From positions 636,232-700,231 of the forward strand of contig JAIXQG010000002.1 of the NCBI GenBank assembly GCA_027485835.1: a stretch of DNA of 64,000 nt, written 5' to 3'. Made by a program: the position numbers and the translations under genes. The stretch comes from Alphaproteobacteria bacterium (GTDB lineage: Bacteria > Pseudomonadota > Alphaproteobacteria > UBA2136 > UBA6156). The notes under the pieces were generated by a model. It saw only the letters and a list, made by a program, of their open reading frames with translations, ran no database searches and was not told where the DNA came from. The number at the start of each line of letters is the position of its first letter. Positions within the stretch are counted from its first letter, which is position 1. Of this stretch, positions 35,344 to 42,531 are shown piece after piece.

Positions 35344-36012
35344 TTAGTACTTGACGCTGCAGCCGTAGGATTTGGTTTGGGCTGTGGCGACGGGTTTGCC
35401 AGCCTTGAGGTCGGCAAGGGCTTTGGTGACGTAATTCTCGGCCTTGGCGACATCGGCCTTGTCGAAGCTCGGGATGCTGTCGATGGCGCCCATGTAGACG
35501 AGCTTGCCGTCTTTATCCAGCACGTACATGTGGGGCGTGGTTTCGGCGCCAAAGGCTTTACCGAGTTTGCCCTCGGGGTCTGGCACCACGACGCTGGACT
35601 TGTAGCCGAGCTTTTGGGCTTCGGTGGCGGCGGTTTTGGGGTCGAGGTAGCCTTGTTTGCCTGCGGCACCGCTGTTGATGGTAATCCAGCTCGCGCCGTC
35701 GGCCGTGGCTTCGGTTTGCAGTTTTTGCATGTTGCCGCCGTCGTAGTGCTTCTTGACGAACGGGCAGCCGGGGTTGGTCCATTCCAGTACCACGGGGCTG
35801 CCGCGGAATTCTCCGAAGGTGCGGACTTTGCCGGCGGCGTCGGAGAAGGTGAGGCTGGCGGGGATGGTGCTGCCGAGCTTGAAGGCGTCGTCGGCCGCGT
35901 TGGCCATGGCGGCGCCGAGCATGGCGGCGGTAAAGGCCATGCCGCCTACGGCGATGCGCCAGCCCAAGTGGGCCGGACGGGATGCAGACAGTGTCTGAGC
36001 GTGTGCGTTCAT
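35344..36012 (-). CDS. Secreted thioredoxin-fold (redoxin) protein
   Basis: 222 residues with a long signal peptide (cleavage near ANA-AD at 38-40). The redoxin domain has WTNPGCPFVKKHY, with one active-type cysteine (C83) and no CxxC, as in AhpC/TSA-like proteins. The C-terminal end SYGCSVKY has a second cysteine that could resolve a disulfide. Likely periplasmic thiol chemistry. ATG 36012 has AGGGGAG upstream. Single-gene unit. Confidence 0.78.
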   Translation of the reverse strand: MNAHAQTLSASRPAHLGWRIAVGGMAFTAAMLGAAMANAADDAFKLGSTIPASLTFSDAAGKVRTFGEFRGSPVVLEWTNPGCPFVKKHYDGGNMQKLQTEATADGASWITINSGAAGKQGYLDPKTAATEAQKLGYKSSVVVPDPEGKLGKAFGAETTPHMYVLDKDGKLVYMGAIDSIPSFDKADVAKAENYVTKALADLKAGKPVATAQTKSYGCSVKY

Positions 36013-36180
36013 TCGGATGACTCCCCTTTGTTGTTGTGACGAGTAAACCACAGGGGGGTGCGGGGGGTAAAGCGGAAATTTAAGTTGTATGGCAGGTTGT
36101 TAGATAGGTGTCAGGGAACCAATGACGGGTGGTGTGGTTAGCTTCCATAAACGCATCTCACGACCCTAAGGAGAAACTAC

Positions 36181-37080
36181 ATGCCGGACCGCCCTTATTT
36201 GCTGTTGGTGAATAGCAAAGCCCGCTCGGGCAGCCGCGTAGTACGCCAGATTGAAGAGTATGTGACGGCGGCGGGTAAACAGGTAGTGACCGTGCGTTTG
36301 AGCGGAAACACCGATGCCAGCGCGGTGGTGGACGCCCAAGGTAAAGGAAAACGCGCCATTTTGATTGCCGGAGGGGACGGAACCCTGAACCGTGCCGCGC
36401 GGGGATTAATGGCGTGTGGCTTGCCGCTGGGGGTGATTCCTTTAGGCACCGCCAACGACTTTGCACGGACGATGGGGCTGCCGACCAAGCTGGAAGAGGC
36501 ACTGGATGTGATTTTGGCCGGTGAGACGCGGACGGTGGATTTGGGTGAAGTGAATGGGCACCCGTACTTTAATGTGGCCAGCGTGGGGTTTAGCGCGATG
36601 CTGGCTAAAGAACTGACGTATGAAGCCAAACAGCGCTGGGGCGTATTGGGCTATGCGCTGGCGGCGGCGCGGGTATTGATGAAGGCGCGGCCGTTCAGTG
36701 TCACGCTGATGATACCCGGGCAGGTGCACCACGTGCGGACCTTGCAGGTGGCGGTGGGGAACGGTGCCTATTACGGCGGGGGCATGAAGGTGGCGGCAGA
36801 TGCCGCGCCGGACGACGGCGCGCTGGACACGTACAGCCTTGAGCTGGCGCATATGAGCGAAATGCTGGCGCTGGGGCCGATGCTGAAGACCGGCACCCAT
36901 GATTATTGGCCGAATGTGAGGTCTCTGCGAAGTAGCACGGTAGAGCTGTACACCCGCGTGCCGATGCCGGTGAACGCCGATGGCGAGCTGGTGACCCAGA
37001 CGCCGGCGGTGTTTAAAGTGCGGGAGAAGGCGTTGAAGGTGTTTGCGCCCCCCGTTGCCAAGCCATCGCTGCGTAAGTAG
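36181..37080 (+). CDS. Diacylglycerol kinase-family lipid kinase (YegS/BmrU type)
   Basis: A 299-residue protein: LLLVNSKARSG at the start, nucleotide loop GGDGTLN (about 65-71), then PLGTANDFAR and a C-terminal beta-sandwich with GAYYGGGMKVA and DGALD. The family phosphorylates diacylglycerol, phosphatidylglycerol or sphingoid lipids; the substrate is not predictable. It has AAGGAG nine bases upstream. Followed by tRNA-Val. Confidence 0.88.
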   Translation: MPDRPYLLLVNSKARSGSRVVRQIEEYVTAAGKQVVTVRLSGNTDASAVVDAQGKGKRAILIAGGDGTLNRAARGLMACGLPLGVIPLGTANDFARTMGLPTKLEEALDVILAGETRTVDLGEVNGHPYFNVASVGFSAMLAKELTYEAKQRWGVLGYALAAARVLMKARPFSVTLMIPGQVHHVRTLQVAVGNGAYYGGGMKVAADAAPDDGALDTYSLELAHMSEMLALGPMLKTGTHDYWPNVRSLRSSTVELYTRVPMPVNADGELVTQTPAVFKVREKALKVFAPPVAKPSLRK

Positions 37081-37135
37081 GGCGTTCACTTCCCTCTTGA
37101 CGGCGCGGGCGTCATCGGCGATAAGCCGTGGCATC

Positions 37136-37210
37136 GGATGATTAGCTCAGCGGTAGAGCACTACATTGACATTGTAGGGGTCACAAGTTCGAACCTTGTA
37201 TCGTCCACCA
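37136..37210 (+). tRNA. tRNA-Val (anticodon GAC)
   Basis: Acceptor arms GGATGAT and ATCGTCC pair with one G-T. The anticodon stem CTACA/TGTAG encloses TTGACAT, giving GAC. A normal D arm and T arm and an encoded CCA are present; 75 bases. Confidence 0.95.
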
Positions 37211-37217
37211 GAATTTG

Positions 37218-37245
37218 AAACGCCTCCCAACGGGAGGCGTTTTTG
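37218..37245. terminator. Bidirectional terminator between tRNA-Val and the HAD gene
   Basis: AAACGCCTCCC, three bases, GGGAGGCGTTT then T-run; it abuts the stop of the minus-strand gene. Confidence 0.85.
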
Positions 37246-37980
37246 TTAGAGGGATTTGAGGAGGGGGATGAAGTCGTCCCAGTGGTGGAGGATGTGGTGG
37301 GCGCCGGCTTGTTTGAGGGATTCGGCGACGTCGTTTTTATCGCCGTGGCCGAGGCCCGTGTAGCCGACACAGATGAAGCCTGCGCCGACGGCGGAGGCGA
37401 CGCCGACGGGGGAGTCTTCTACCGCGACACAGCGGGTGGGGTCGGCTTTATAGCGCACGGCGGTGTTCATGTAGACATCCGGTGCCGGTTTGGCCTTGCC
37501 GGAGCCGTCGGCGCCGGAGGCGGAGTACATATGGCCTTCGAACAGGTGGGGGAGGTTCATGCCCGCGCTGTGCTGGCCGGTGATTTTTTCTAATGTAAAC
37601 GCAATACGGGCGGGGGTGCTATTAGAGCAGATACAGACCTGCTGGCCGCCGACCACCAGGTTGCGCAGGGCTTGCAGCATGCCGGGGGCGGGCTCGACGC
37701 CGTTTTCGAACATGATCGGCACCATTTCCGCACGGCGGCGGAGGAATTCTTTCAGATCCACCTCGATGCCGAACTGGTCGCGGATGGCGTCTATCAGCGA
37801 TTGGCCGCTGCGGCCGTGGAGGTGTTCGTACCAGTAGTCGAGCGTCACCGGTACGCCGAGAGAGCGCATGGTTTCTACCGCCGAGGGCAGCGAGAGGGCT
37901 TCGGTGTTGGCGAGGGTGCCGTCGAGGTCGAAGGCGATGAGCGGAATATGGGGGAAGAGGGTCGTATCGTCAGATGTCAT
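37246..37980 (-). CDS. HAD-superfamily phosphatase/phosphomutase-like protein
   Basis: A 244-residue HAD hydrolase. Motif I is AFDLDGTLANTE (16-27) with the nucleophile Asp, motif II SNST, motif III Lys in the GKAKPAPDVYM block, motif IV VEDSPVGVASA. A helical cap (about 30-95) is of the beta-phosphoglucomutase/phosphoglycolate phosphatase type. The substrate is not predictable. Only a terminator separates its stop from tRNA-Val. Confidence 0.85.
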   Translation of the reverse strand: MTSDDTTLFPHIPLIAFDLDGTLANTEALSLPSAVETMRSLGVPVTLDYWYEHLHGRSGQSLIDAIRDQFGIEVDLKEFLRRRAEMVPIMFENGVEPAPGMLQALRNLVVGGQQVCICSNSTPARIAFTLEKITGQHSAGMNLPHLFEGHMYSASGADGSGKAKPAPDVYMNTAVRYKADPTRCVAVEDSPVGVASAVGAGFICVGYTGLGHGDKNDVAESLKQAGAHHILHHWDDFIPLLKSL

Positions 37981-38177
37981 GGGGGCTAACTTAGCAAACG
38001 CGGCGGGGGATGTCAGGTTTTTCGTGACTGTGGCGCAGAGCTTGCCGTGCGGTGCAGCAAGTGAATGGCATCAGAGGGTTAATGTCTGACATTTCGATTT
38101 TATGGAAAAGATGTGTGTTTTCGGTGCGTTGCAGCATGGTGCAGGGGTGCATAAGAGATGTGAGGAGAAACCGAACG

Positions 38178-38786
38178 ATGAAAAGTACCCTGAAAGGCAC
38201 GACCCGCTGGCAACGCTGGCCGGACATTTTAAACCATAGTCTAGTGATTGTAGCCGGAGGTGCGCTGTTGGCAAGTTGCGCCACGGTGCTGCCGAGCACC
38301 GCCACCCAGAGCAAGAGCCGCTGGACGACTTATGAAGAAGCCCGCGCCTCGTTTGACGCGGTGAAGCCGGAGATTACCACCCGCACCGATTTGAAAGCGA
38401 TTGGCTTTACGCCGGAAGGAAACTCGAACGTACGTATTCTCAACTACGTGGACGTGGGTAACCTGTTTGGCTCGGCCTTCCGTTACGAAGACCTGCCGCA
38501 AGGTGTGCGCACCTGCGTGAGTGCCCAAGACGATTGCGTGGCCTATGTGGTGCGCATGCAGACCGTGAACAACAAGCGCGGCGGGAACGTAGCTGCCGAC
38601 CTGTTTGGATTCCGGAAGCATACCGACACCAGCGGCTGGGAGTTTCAGGCCACCCTTGTGCTGGTAGACGACCGCGTGGTGTATAAACTGTGGAACGGTA
38701 CGCCGGAAATTGCTAGCAGCGAGAGCCAAAAAACACCGCTTGGGCCGATGCAGAACCTGAGTGGGGCGATACCGAAGCCTTGGTAA
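38178..38786 (+). CDS. Putative lipoprotein of unknown family
   Basis: 202 residues. The first 30 are basic then hydrophobic, ending LLASC (lipobox), so it is probably lipidated. The soluble part contains two cysteines about nine residues apart (RTCVSAQDDCVAYV) and mixed alpha/beta character. AGGAG lies nine bases before ATG 38178. Not a recognised family. It stands alone; repeat copy D with a built-in terminator follows. Confidence 0.7.
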   Translation: MKSTLKGTTRWQRWPDILNHSLVIVAGGALLASCATVLPSTATQSKSRWTTYEEARASFDAVKPEITTRTDLKAIGFTPEGNSNVRILNYVDVGNLFGSAFRYEDLPQGVRTCVSAQDDCVAYVVRMQTVNNKRGGNVAADLFGFRKHTDTSGWEFQATLVLVDDRVVYKLWNGTPEIASSESQKTPLGPMQNLSGAIPKPW

Positions 38787-38801
38787 TGCCACTTTAGAAG
38801 G

Positions 38802-38941
38802 GCACGGGCTAAAACCCTCCCCCAGCACTTTTTGGCGGGTCTGAAATACTCGGTATGTATTCGGTGCCCCGCCAAAAAGCACTGGGATGAGCGTTTGTAG
38901 CTCCGTGCGCAGGGGCAACGGCGCTGTGCGCCGGTTTTTTT
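38802..38941 (+). repeat. Dispersed structured repeat, copy D
   Basis: The closing arms GCACGG and CCGTGC pair perfectly. The inner arms CCCAGCACTTTTTGGCGGG and CCCGCCAAAAAGCACTGGG pair except for the conserved CA/CA internal loop. The apical AATAC/GTATT stem differs in sequence from the GTAC type of the other copies but is still paired. The trailing GGCGC/GCGCC hairpin plus T7 is a likely terminator for the lipoprotein gene. Confidence 0.9.
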
Positions 38942-38963
38942 GTCTGCGAGGAATTGAGAAATC

Positions 38964-38980
38964 TGGAGCGGGATACGGGA
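38964..38980 (-). repeat. Partial duplicate of the tRNA-Gly 3' end
   Basis: The 17 bases TGGAGCGGGATACGGGA are identical to the 3' end of tRNA-Gly at 39041-39057, 77 bases away in direct repeat. No complete tRNA can be folded around it. It could be a scar of site-specific integration at the tRNA or a simple tandem duplication. Confidence 0.6.
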
Positions 38981-39040
38981 GCCGTAGCAACGCGGAGACC
39001 CCCGTGGCCCGCCCGTATAGCTGAAGTAGGTGGAACATTT

Positions 39041-39114
39041 TGGAGCGGGATACGGGAATCGGACCCGTGCCTGAAGCTTGGGAAGCTTCCGTTCTACCAT
39101 TGAACTAATCCCGC
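39041..39114 (-). tRNA. tRNA-Gly (anticodon CCC)
   Basis: On the minus strand the acceptor arms GCGGGAT and ATCCCGC pair. The anticodon stem GAAGC/GCTTC encloses TTCCCAA, giving CCC. The T arm is standard and the CCA is encoded; 74 bases. Confidence 0.94.
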
Positions 39115-39273
39115 ACTGCCACGGTATGTAGCGCAGGCTGGGGGTTTGGGCAATAGGATTCGGGACGTGAGCGGGGGCGGGAACTTTTTGCAAGGGCGGT
39201 GCGTTAGGTTTGTGTCGGCCCTGTTGGGGGATGGGGCCGCCAAAGATTCACCCATAACTAAAGGATTATAACA

Positions 39274-39537
39274 ATGATTGGTGTCGGACTTTTAGGGGCC
39301 ATACTGGTAGGTATTCTGGCCGGTTTTATTGCCGAACAACTGATGGGCGGCAACCACGGTTTGCTGACCAATCTGGTGGTCGGTTTGATTGGGGCGTTGA
39401 TCGGGCCTGCTGTGCTCGGGTCTCTCGGCATGATGCCCGCAGGCGGCGGCTTTTTGGCCAGCTTGGCGATTAGCACCGTGGGGGCAATTATCTTCCTGTT
39501 CCTGCTGCGCCTTGTTATGCGTAAGCCGGTGGCTTAA
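39274..39537 (+). CDS. GlsB/YeaQ/YmgE-family small membrane protein
   Basis: 87 residues with three hydrophobic segments, Gly-rich, with GFIAEQLMGG and GLIGALIGPAVLG matching the transglycosylase-associated (YeaQ/YmgE/GlsB) family. Members are often stress-induced; the molecular role is unclear. AGGA lies upstream of ATG 39274. Confidence 0.8.
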   Translation: MIGVGLLGAILVGILAGFIAEQLMGGNHGLLTNLVVGLIGALIGPAVLGSLGMMPAGGGFLASLAISTVGAIIFLFLLRLVMRKPVA

Positions 39538-39556
39538 ATCGGTGACTTAAGAACGG

Positions 39557-39580
39557 CAGGGGTCATAACGGCCCCTGTTT
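39557..39580 (+). terminator. Probable terminator after the GlsB-like gene
   Basis: CAGGGG, nine bases, CCCCTG, then TTT. The T-run is short. Confidence 0.45.
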
Positions 39581-39594
39581 CCGCTTTGTTTTAA

Positions 39595-39623
39595 TTGACA
39601 GTTTTTTGAAAACGTGATATATT
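39595..39623 (+). promoter_or_regulatory. Near-consensus sigma-70 promoter
   Basis: TTGACA (39595-39600), exactly 17 bases, then TATATT (39618-39623): a full -35 match and five of six at -10. The start of transcription would be near 39630, just before a perfect hairpin. It is by far the best promoter match I noticed in the window. Confidence 0.7.
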
Positions 39624-39642
39624 TAATCTGTTAATTTTGCTT

Positions 39643-39691
39643 AGTTCTCTCGTTGGCAAAAGAGAAACCCTCTTTTGCCAACGAGAGAACT
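39643..39691 (+). repeat. Perfect 22-bp inverted repeat (hairpin)
   Basis: The arms at 39643-39664 and 39670-39691 are exact reverse complements with a five-base loop AAACC. It would form a very stable hairpin about 13 bases from the predicted transcript start. It lies in an AT-rich island unlike its surroundings. Confidence 0.9.
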
Positions 39692-39859
39692 GCTTTAGTT
39701 CGACGTCTTAAAGAATTTTTCTGGGACTTACTGCGGCTTTTCATTCGAGAACTCCTTAAGGTGTTTGTTAAGTGCTTGTATGATAAAGCGTTATCTTGGT
39801 TTTCGCAAGTAAATATGAGTGATATTCTTCGTTTTTTCAGTGACTTGATTTGGTTTTGA
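39653..39859 (+). CDS. Possible small amphipathic peptide (68 codons)
   Basis: An open frame from TTG 39653 that begins within the 22-bp hairpin and ends 17 bases before a terminator. The product is rich in Leu, Phe, Lys and Arg with aromatic residues (LKEFFWDLLRLFIRELL), like an amphipathic membrane-active peptide. There is no visible ribosome-binding site and the start is buried in the hairpin, so the unit may instead encode a non-coding RNA of about 270 bases. AT-rich compared with its neighbours. Confidence 0.3.
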   Translation: MAKEKPSFANERTALVRRLKEFFWDLLRLFIRELLKVFVKCLYDKALSWFSQVNMSDILRFFSDLIWF

Positions 39860-39875
39860 GAGGTGGATGAAGATT

Positions 39876-39903
39876 TGAAAAAGGCCCCATAAAGGGCCTT
39901 TCG
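39876..39903. terminator. Bidirectional terminator before trxB
   Basis: AAAAAGGCCC, a short loop, GGGCCTTT. It ends the AT-rich unit on the plus strand and trxB on the minus strand. Confidence 0.8.
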
Positions 39904-39914
39904 TTTAGTTGTCG

Positions 39915-40868
39915 TTACTGCCCGAGGGATTCGAGGTAGCGGTTGGCGTCGAGGGCTGCCATGCAGCCCATGCCGGCGGCGGTGACGGCTTGGCGGTAGA
40001 CGCTGTCGGCGACGTCGCCCGCCACATAAATACCGGGAATCGGCTGGCCCATTTGCGTGGGCAGCACGGTGCCGGGCATGCGCTTGAGGTAGCCGGTTTC
40101 GTCCATGTCCAACTGGTTGGCGAAGAGGTCGGTGTTCGGTTTGTGGCCGATGGCGACGAACATGCCGTGGACCGGCAGTTCGGAGATGGTTCCGTCGACA
40201 AGATTTTTGAGCTTGAGGCCGGTGACGCCGCCGGTGATGGGATGGGGGTCGCCGAGGATCTCTTCCACCGCGCTGTTCCAGATGACGCTGATTTTCTCGT
40301 GGTTGAGGACGCGGTTTTGCAGGACCTTTTCGCCGCGGAAGCTGTCGCGTCGGTGGACCACGGTGACGTGCTTGGCGATGTTGGCGAGGTAGAGGGCTTC
40401 TTCCAGCGCGCTGTTACCACCGCCGATGACGGCGACGTCTCGATTACGGTAAAAGGCACCGTCGCAGGTGGCGCAGGCGGAGACGCCCTTACCGTTGTAG
40501 GTTTTTTCGCCCTCTAAACCCAGCCATTTGGCGCTGGCGCCGGTAGCGATGATGATTGCGTCGGCGGTGTACTGCGTGCCGTTCATGCCGGTGAGGGTTT
40601 TGGTGGTGAGGTCGGCCTTCATGATGTGGTCGGCGACGACTTCGACTCCGCAGTGTTTGGCTTGGGCTTCCATTTGCTCCATCAGCCACGGGCCTTGTAC
40701 GGCTTCGGCAAAGCCCGGGAAGTTCTCGACATCGGTGGTGATGGTGAGCTGGCCGCCTGGCTGGTTGCCGCGGATAAGCGTGGTTTTGATACCGGCACGC
40801 GCGGCATAGATAGCGGCGGTGCAACCGGCAGCGCCGGAGCCAAGAACGATGAGGGAGTGTTGTGTCAT
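39915..40868 (-). CDS. trxB: Thioredoxin reductase
   Basis: A 317-residue flavoprotein: FAD motif GSGAAGCTAA, redox-active C132-A-T-C135 in SACATCDG, NADPH motif GGGNSALEEAL, HRR, and the C-terminal FAD block GIYVAGDVAD. It reduces thioredoxin with NADPH. It diverges from a 2-Cys peroxiredoxin gene with an OxyR-like site between them, giving a peroxide-defence pair. Confidence 0.95.
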   Translation of the reverse strand: MTQHSLIVLGSGAAGCTAAIYAARAGIKTTLIRGNQPGGQLTITTDVENFPGFAEAVQGPWLMEQMEAQAKHCGVEVVADHIMKADLTTKTLTGMNGTQYTADAIIIATGASAKWLGLEGEKTYNGKGVSACATCDGAFYRNRDVAVIGGGNSALEEALYLANIAKHVTVVHRRDSFRGEKVLQNRVLNHEKISVIWNSAVEEILGDPHPITGGVTGLKLKNLVDGTISELPVHGMFVAIGHKPNTDLFANQLDMDETGYLKRMPGTVLPTQMGQPIPGIYVAGDVADSVYRQAVTAAGMGCMAALDANRYLESLGQ

Positions 40869-40903
40869 GCCCTGTTTTTAGCGCGGTTGGGGGGAGGGGT
40901 CAA

Positions 40904-40940
40904 ATAGAGAGCGACTGTTGCTTTGATAGTCGGTGATTAT
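40904..40940. promoter_or_regulatory. OxyR-type binding site between trxB and ahpC
   Basis: Four tetranucleotides at exact OxyR spacing (seven bases between each): ATAG, CTGT, ATAG, TTAT. The consensus is ATAG-CTAT-ATAG-CTAT, so 14 of 16 key bases match. The site lies 36 bases from the trxB start and 84 from the peroxiredoxin start, as expected for shared peroxide induction. Confidence 0.6.
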
Positions 40941-41024
40941 TTTGGCAGGCTTGGCATGTGAGGTTGCACTATGCGGCACCTTCGCCTACGGTGCGGCCGA
41001 CTTTAATAATGGGGGATACCTACG

Positions 41025-41609
41025 ATGATGATGGTTGGCGATACATTTCCGGTAACATCTCTGCCCGCCGTACTGGCTGATGGCAGCATGGACAATGACT
41101 ACGCGTTTGTGAATACGGACGGTTATACCGTGGTGTTTTTTTACCCCGCCGACTTTACCTTTGTGTGTCCGACAGAACTGGTGGCGTTTGACAAGGCCAA
41201 GGCCGAGTTTGACGCCCGCAACACCAAGGTGGTGGGTGTGAGCGTGGACAGCGTGCACAGCCACGCCGCATGGCGCCGTACGCCGCTGAACCAAGGCGGG
41301 ATTGGCGCGATTAACTACCCGTTGCTCTCCGACTTCTGCCGCGACCTAAGCGACCCGCTGGGGATTCTGAACGAAGAGGGTGTGACCTACCGCGCCAGCT
41401 ACCTGCTGGATAAGGAGGGTAAGATCCGTCACTTTGTGGTGAACGATTTGCCGCTGGGGCGGAGTGTTTCCGAAATGTTGCGGATGGTGGATGCGCTGGC
41501 GTTTTATGAGCAGAATGGTCAGGTGTGCCCGGCCAACTGGCAGAAGGGTGAAGCGGGTATCGGGGCTGACTTGGAAAGCACTTCTACGTATCTTTCTAAG
41601 GCTGCGTAA
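41025..41609 (+). CDS. ahpC: Typical 2-Cys peroxiredoxin (AhpC/Prx)
   Basis: A 194-residue peroxidase. The peroxidatic Cys is C48 in FYPADFTFVCPTEL and the resolving Cys is C168 in NGQVCPANW. It reduces hydrogen peroxide and organic peroxides, recycled by thioredoxin and TrxB (encoded divergently) or AhpF. Start at the first of several ATG codons (41025). Ends at a bidirectional terminator. Confidence 0.92.
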   Translation: MMMVGDTFPVTSLPAVLADGSMDNDYAFVNTDGYTVVFFYPADFTFVCPTELVAFDKAKAEFDARNTKVVGVSVDSVHSHAAWRRTPLNQGGIGAINYPLLSDFCRDLSDPLGILNEEGVTYRASYLLDKEGKIRHFVVNDLPLGRSVSEMLRMVDALAFYEQNGQVCPANWQKGEAGIGADLESTSTYLSKAA

Positions 41610-41620
41610 GCTTGTATCGA

Positions 41621-41645
41621 AAAGCCCGCCGGTTGGCGGGCTTTT
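41621..41645. terminator. Bidirectional terminator after ahpC
   Basis: AAAGCCCGCC, GGTT, GGCGGGCTTTT; it abuts the stop of the minus-strand NUDIX gene. Confidence 0.85.
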
Positions 41646-41646
41646 A

Positions 41647-42210
41647 TTATTGGGGTGTGTTGTTGAGTTTTTTAACCACGTCCAGCATTTCCGGGCGGTG
41701 GAAGGGGAAGTCGCCGATTTCGGCGGGGCTGATCCAGACCGCGCGTTGGTGCTCCTTGGAGAGTTTTAACTGCGGCTTGGTGCCGGGCACCGTGGCGCGC
41801 CAGAAGATACCGAGCTTTTTGCTGTTGCGGCTGGCCCAGCGCGCGACACCAGCGGGGCCGACGAGTACACCGGTGAGGCCGGTTTCTTCCGAAATCTCAC
41901 GCAGCAGGCCTTCGCCCGGTTCGTCGGTCGGTTCCAGCTTGCCGCCGGGGAGGGTCCACGTGTTGGCGGCGGTGGCGTCGTACTCCTTCGGCAATTGCAG
42001 GATGAGGAGGTTGCCAACGTCGTCGGTGAGCAGGGCGTATTGGCGGACATCGTAAAACCAGCGCGATTTGGCGGCCGGAGCACGGCCCCGCGCGGGCCGT
42101 TTGCCCGGTGGCTGAGCTTTTTTGGGGGCGGAAGGCGTTTTGCCTTCTGCCGGTTTGGGGCCTTTGTGGCCCGGACGCGACTTGCGGCGTCGGTGATGGG
42201 GATTCGACAT
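41647..42210 (-). CDS. NUDIX hydrolase with basic N-terminal extension
   Basis: 187 residues. The first 50 are a Lys/Arg/Pro-rich disordered tail. The NUDIX domain follows with GGKLEPTDEPG, then GEGLLREISEETGL. The first Glu of the box appears as Asp at the expected spacing; the REISEE metal-binding core is intact. The substrate is some nucleoside diphosphate derivative, not predictable. It converges on ahpC and is preceded by repeat copy E. Confidence 0.82.
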   Translation of the reverse strand: MSNPHHRRRKSRPGHKGPKPAEGKTPSAPKKAQPPGKRPARGRAPAAKSRWFYDVRQYALLTDDVGNLLILQLPKEYDATAANTWTLPGGKLEPTDEPGEGLLREISEETGLTGVLVGPAGVARWASRNSKKLGIFWRATVPGTKPQLKLSKEHQRAVWISPAEIGDFPFHRPEMLDVVKKLNNTPQ

Positions 42211-42246
42211 GACACTACCTTACGGTGGTTTGTGGTTTTCGGCAAG

Positions 42247-42386
42247 GTACGGGCTAAAACCCTCCCACAGCACTTTTTAGCGTGGCTTATGTACCCAATT
42301 GCCGTACACGGCGCCCCGCCAAAAAGCACCGTGAAAGGGTTTGTAGCTCCGTACGCAGGGGCGACGGTGCTGCGTACCGGACTTTT
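42247..42386 (+). repeat. Dispersed structured repeat, copy E
   Basis: Closing arms GTACGG/CCGTAC and outer arms AAACCCT/AGGGTTT pair perfectly, both differing in sequence from copies B, D and G in a compensated way. The inner arms have the usual TTTTT/AAAAA core. The trailing hairpin GTACGCAG/CTGCGTAC is perfect and again compensated. It fills much of the 321-base divergent gap 42211-42531, where nothing else is clear. Confidence 0.9.
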
Positions 42387-42531
42387 AGGGGCTGGGGGTT
42401 GACGTAGGGGGCCGGTTGGGGCAGGAAGCTGATGGCTCCGACAGGACGCCTCAAAACCCCGCCAGGCCGGAAACGGAGCAACGGTATGAGGAGGAATGGG
42501 TGGAGCCACTTTCAGTTTTAAGAGGTGCGTG

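Noticed and set aside
38941-39040. A second tRNA gene beside tRNA-Gly
   Set aside because: Only the 3' acceptor and part of the T arm are duplicated; no D arm, anticodon arm or 5' acceptor can be matched.
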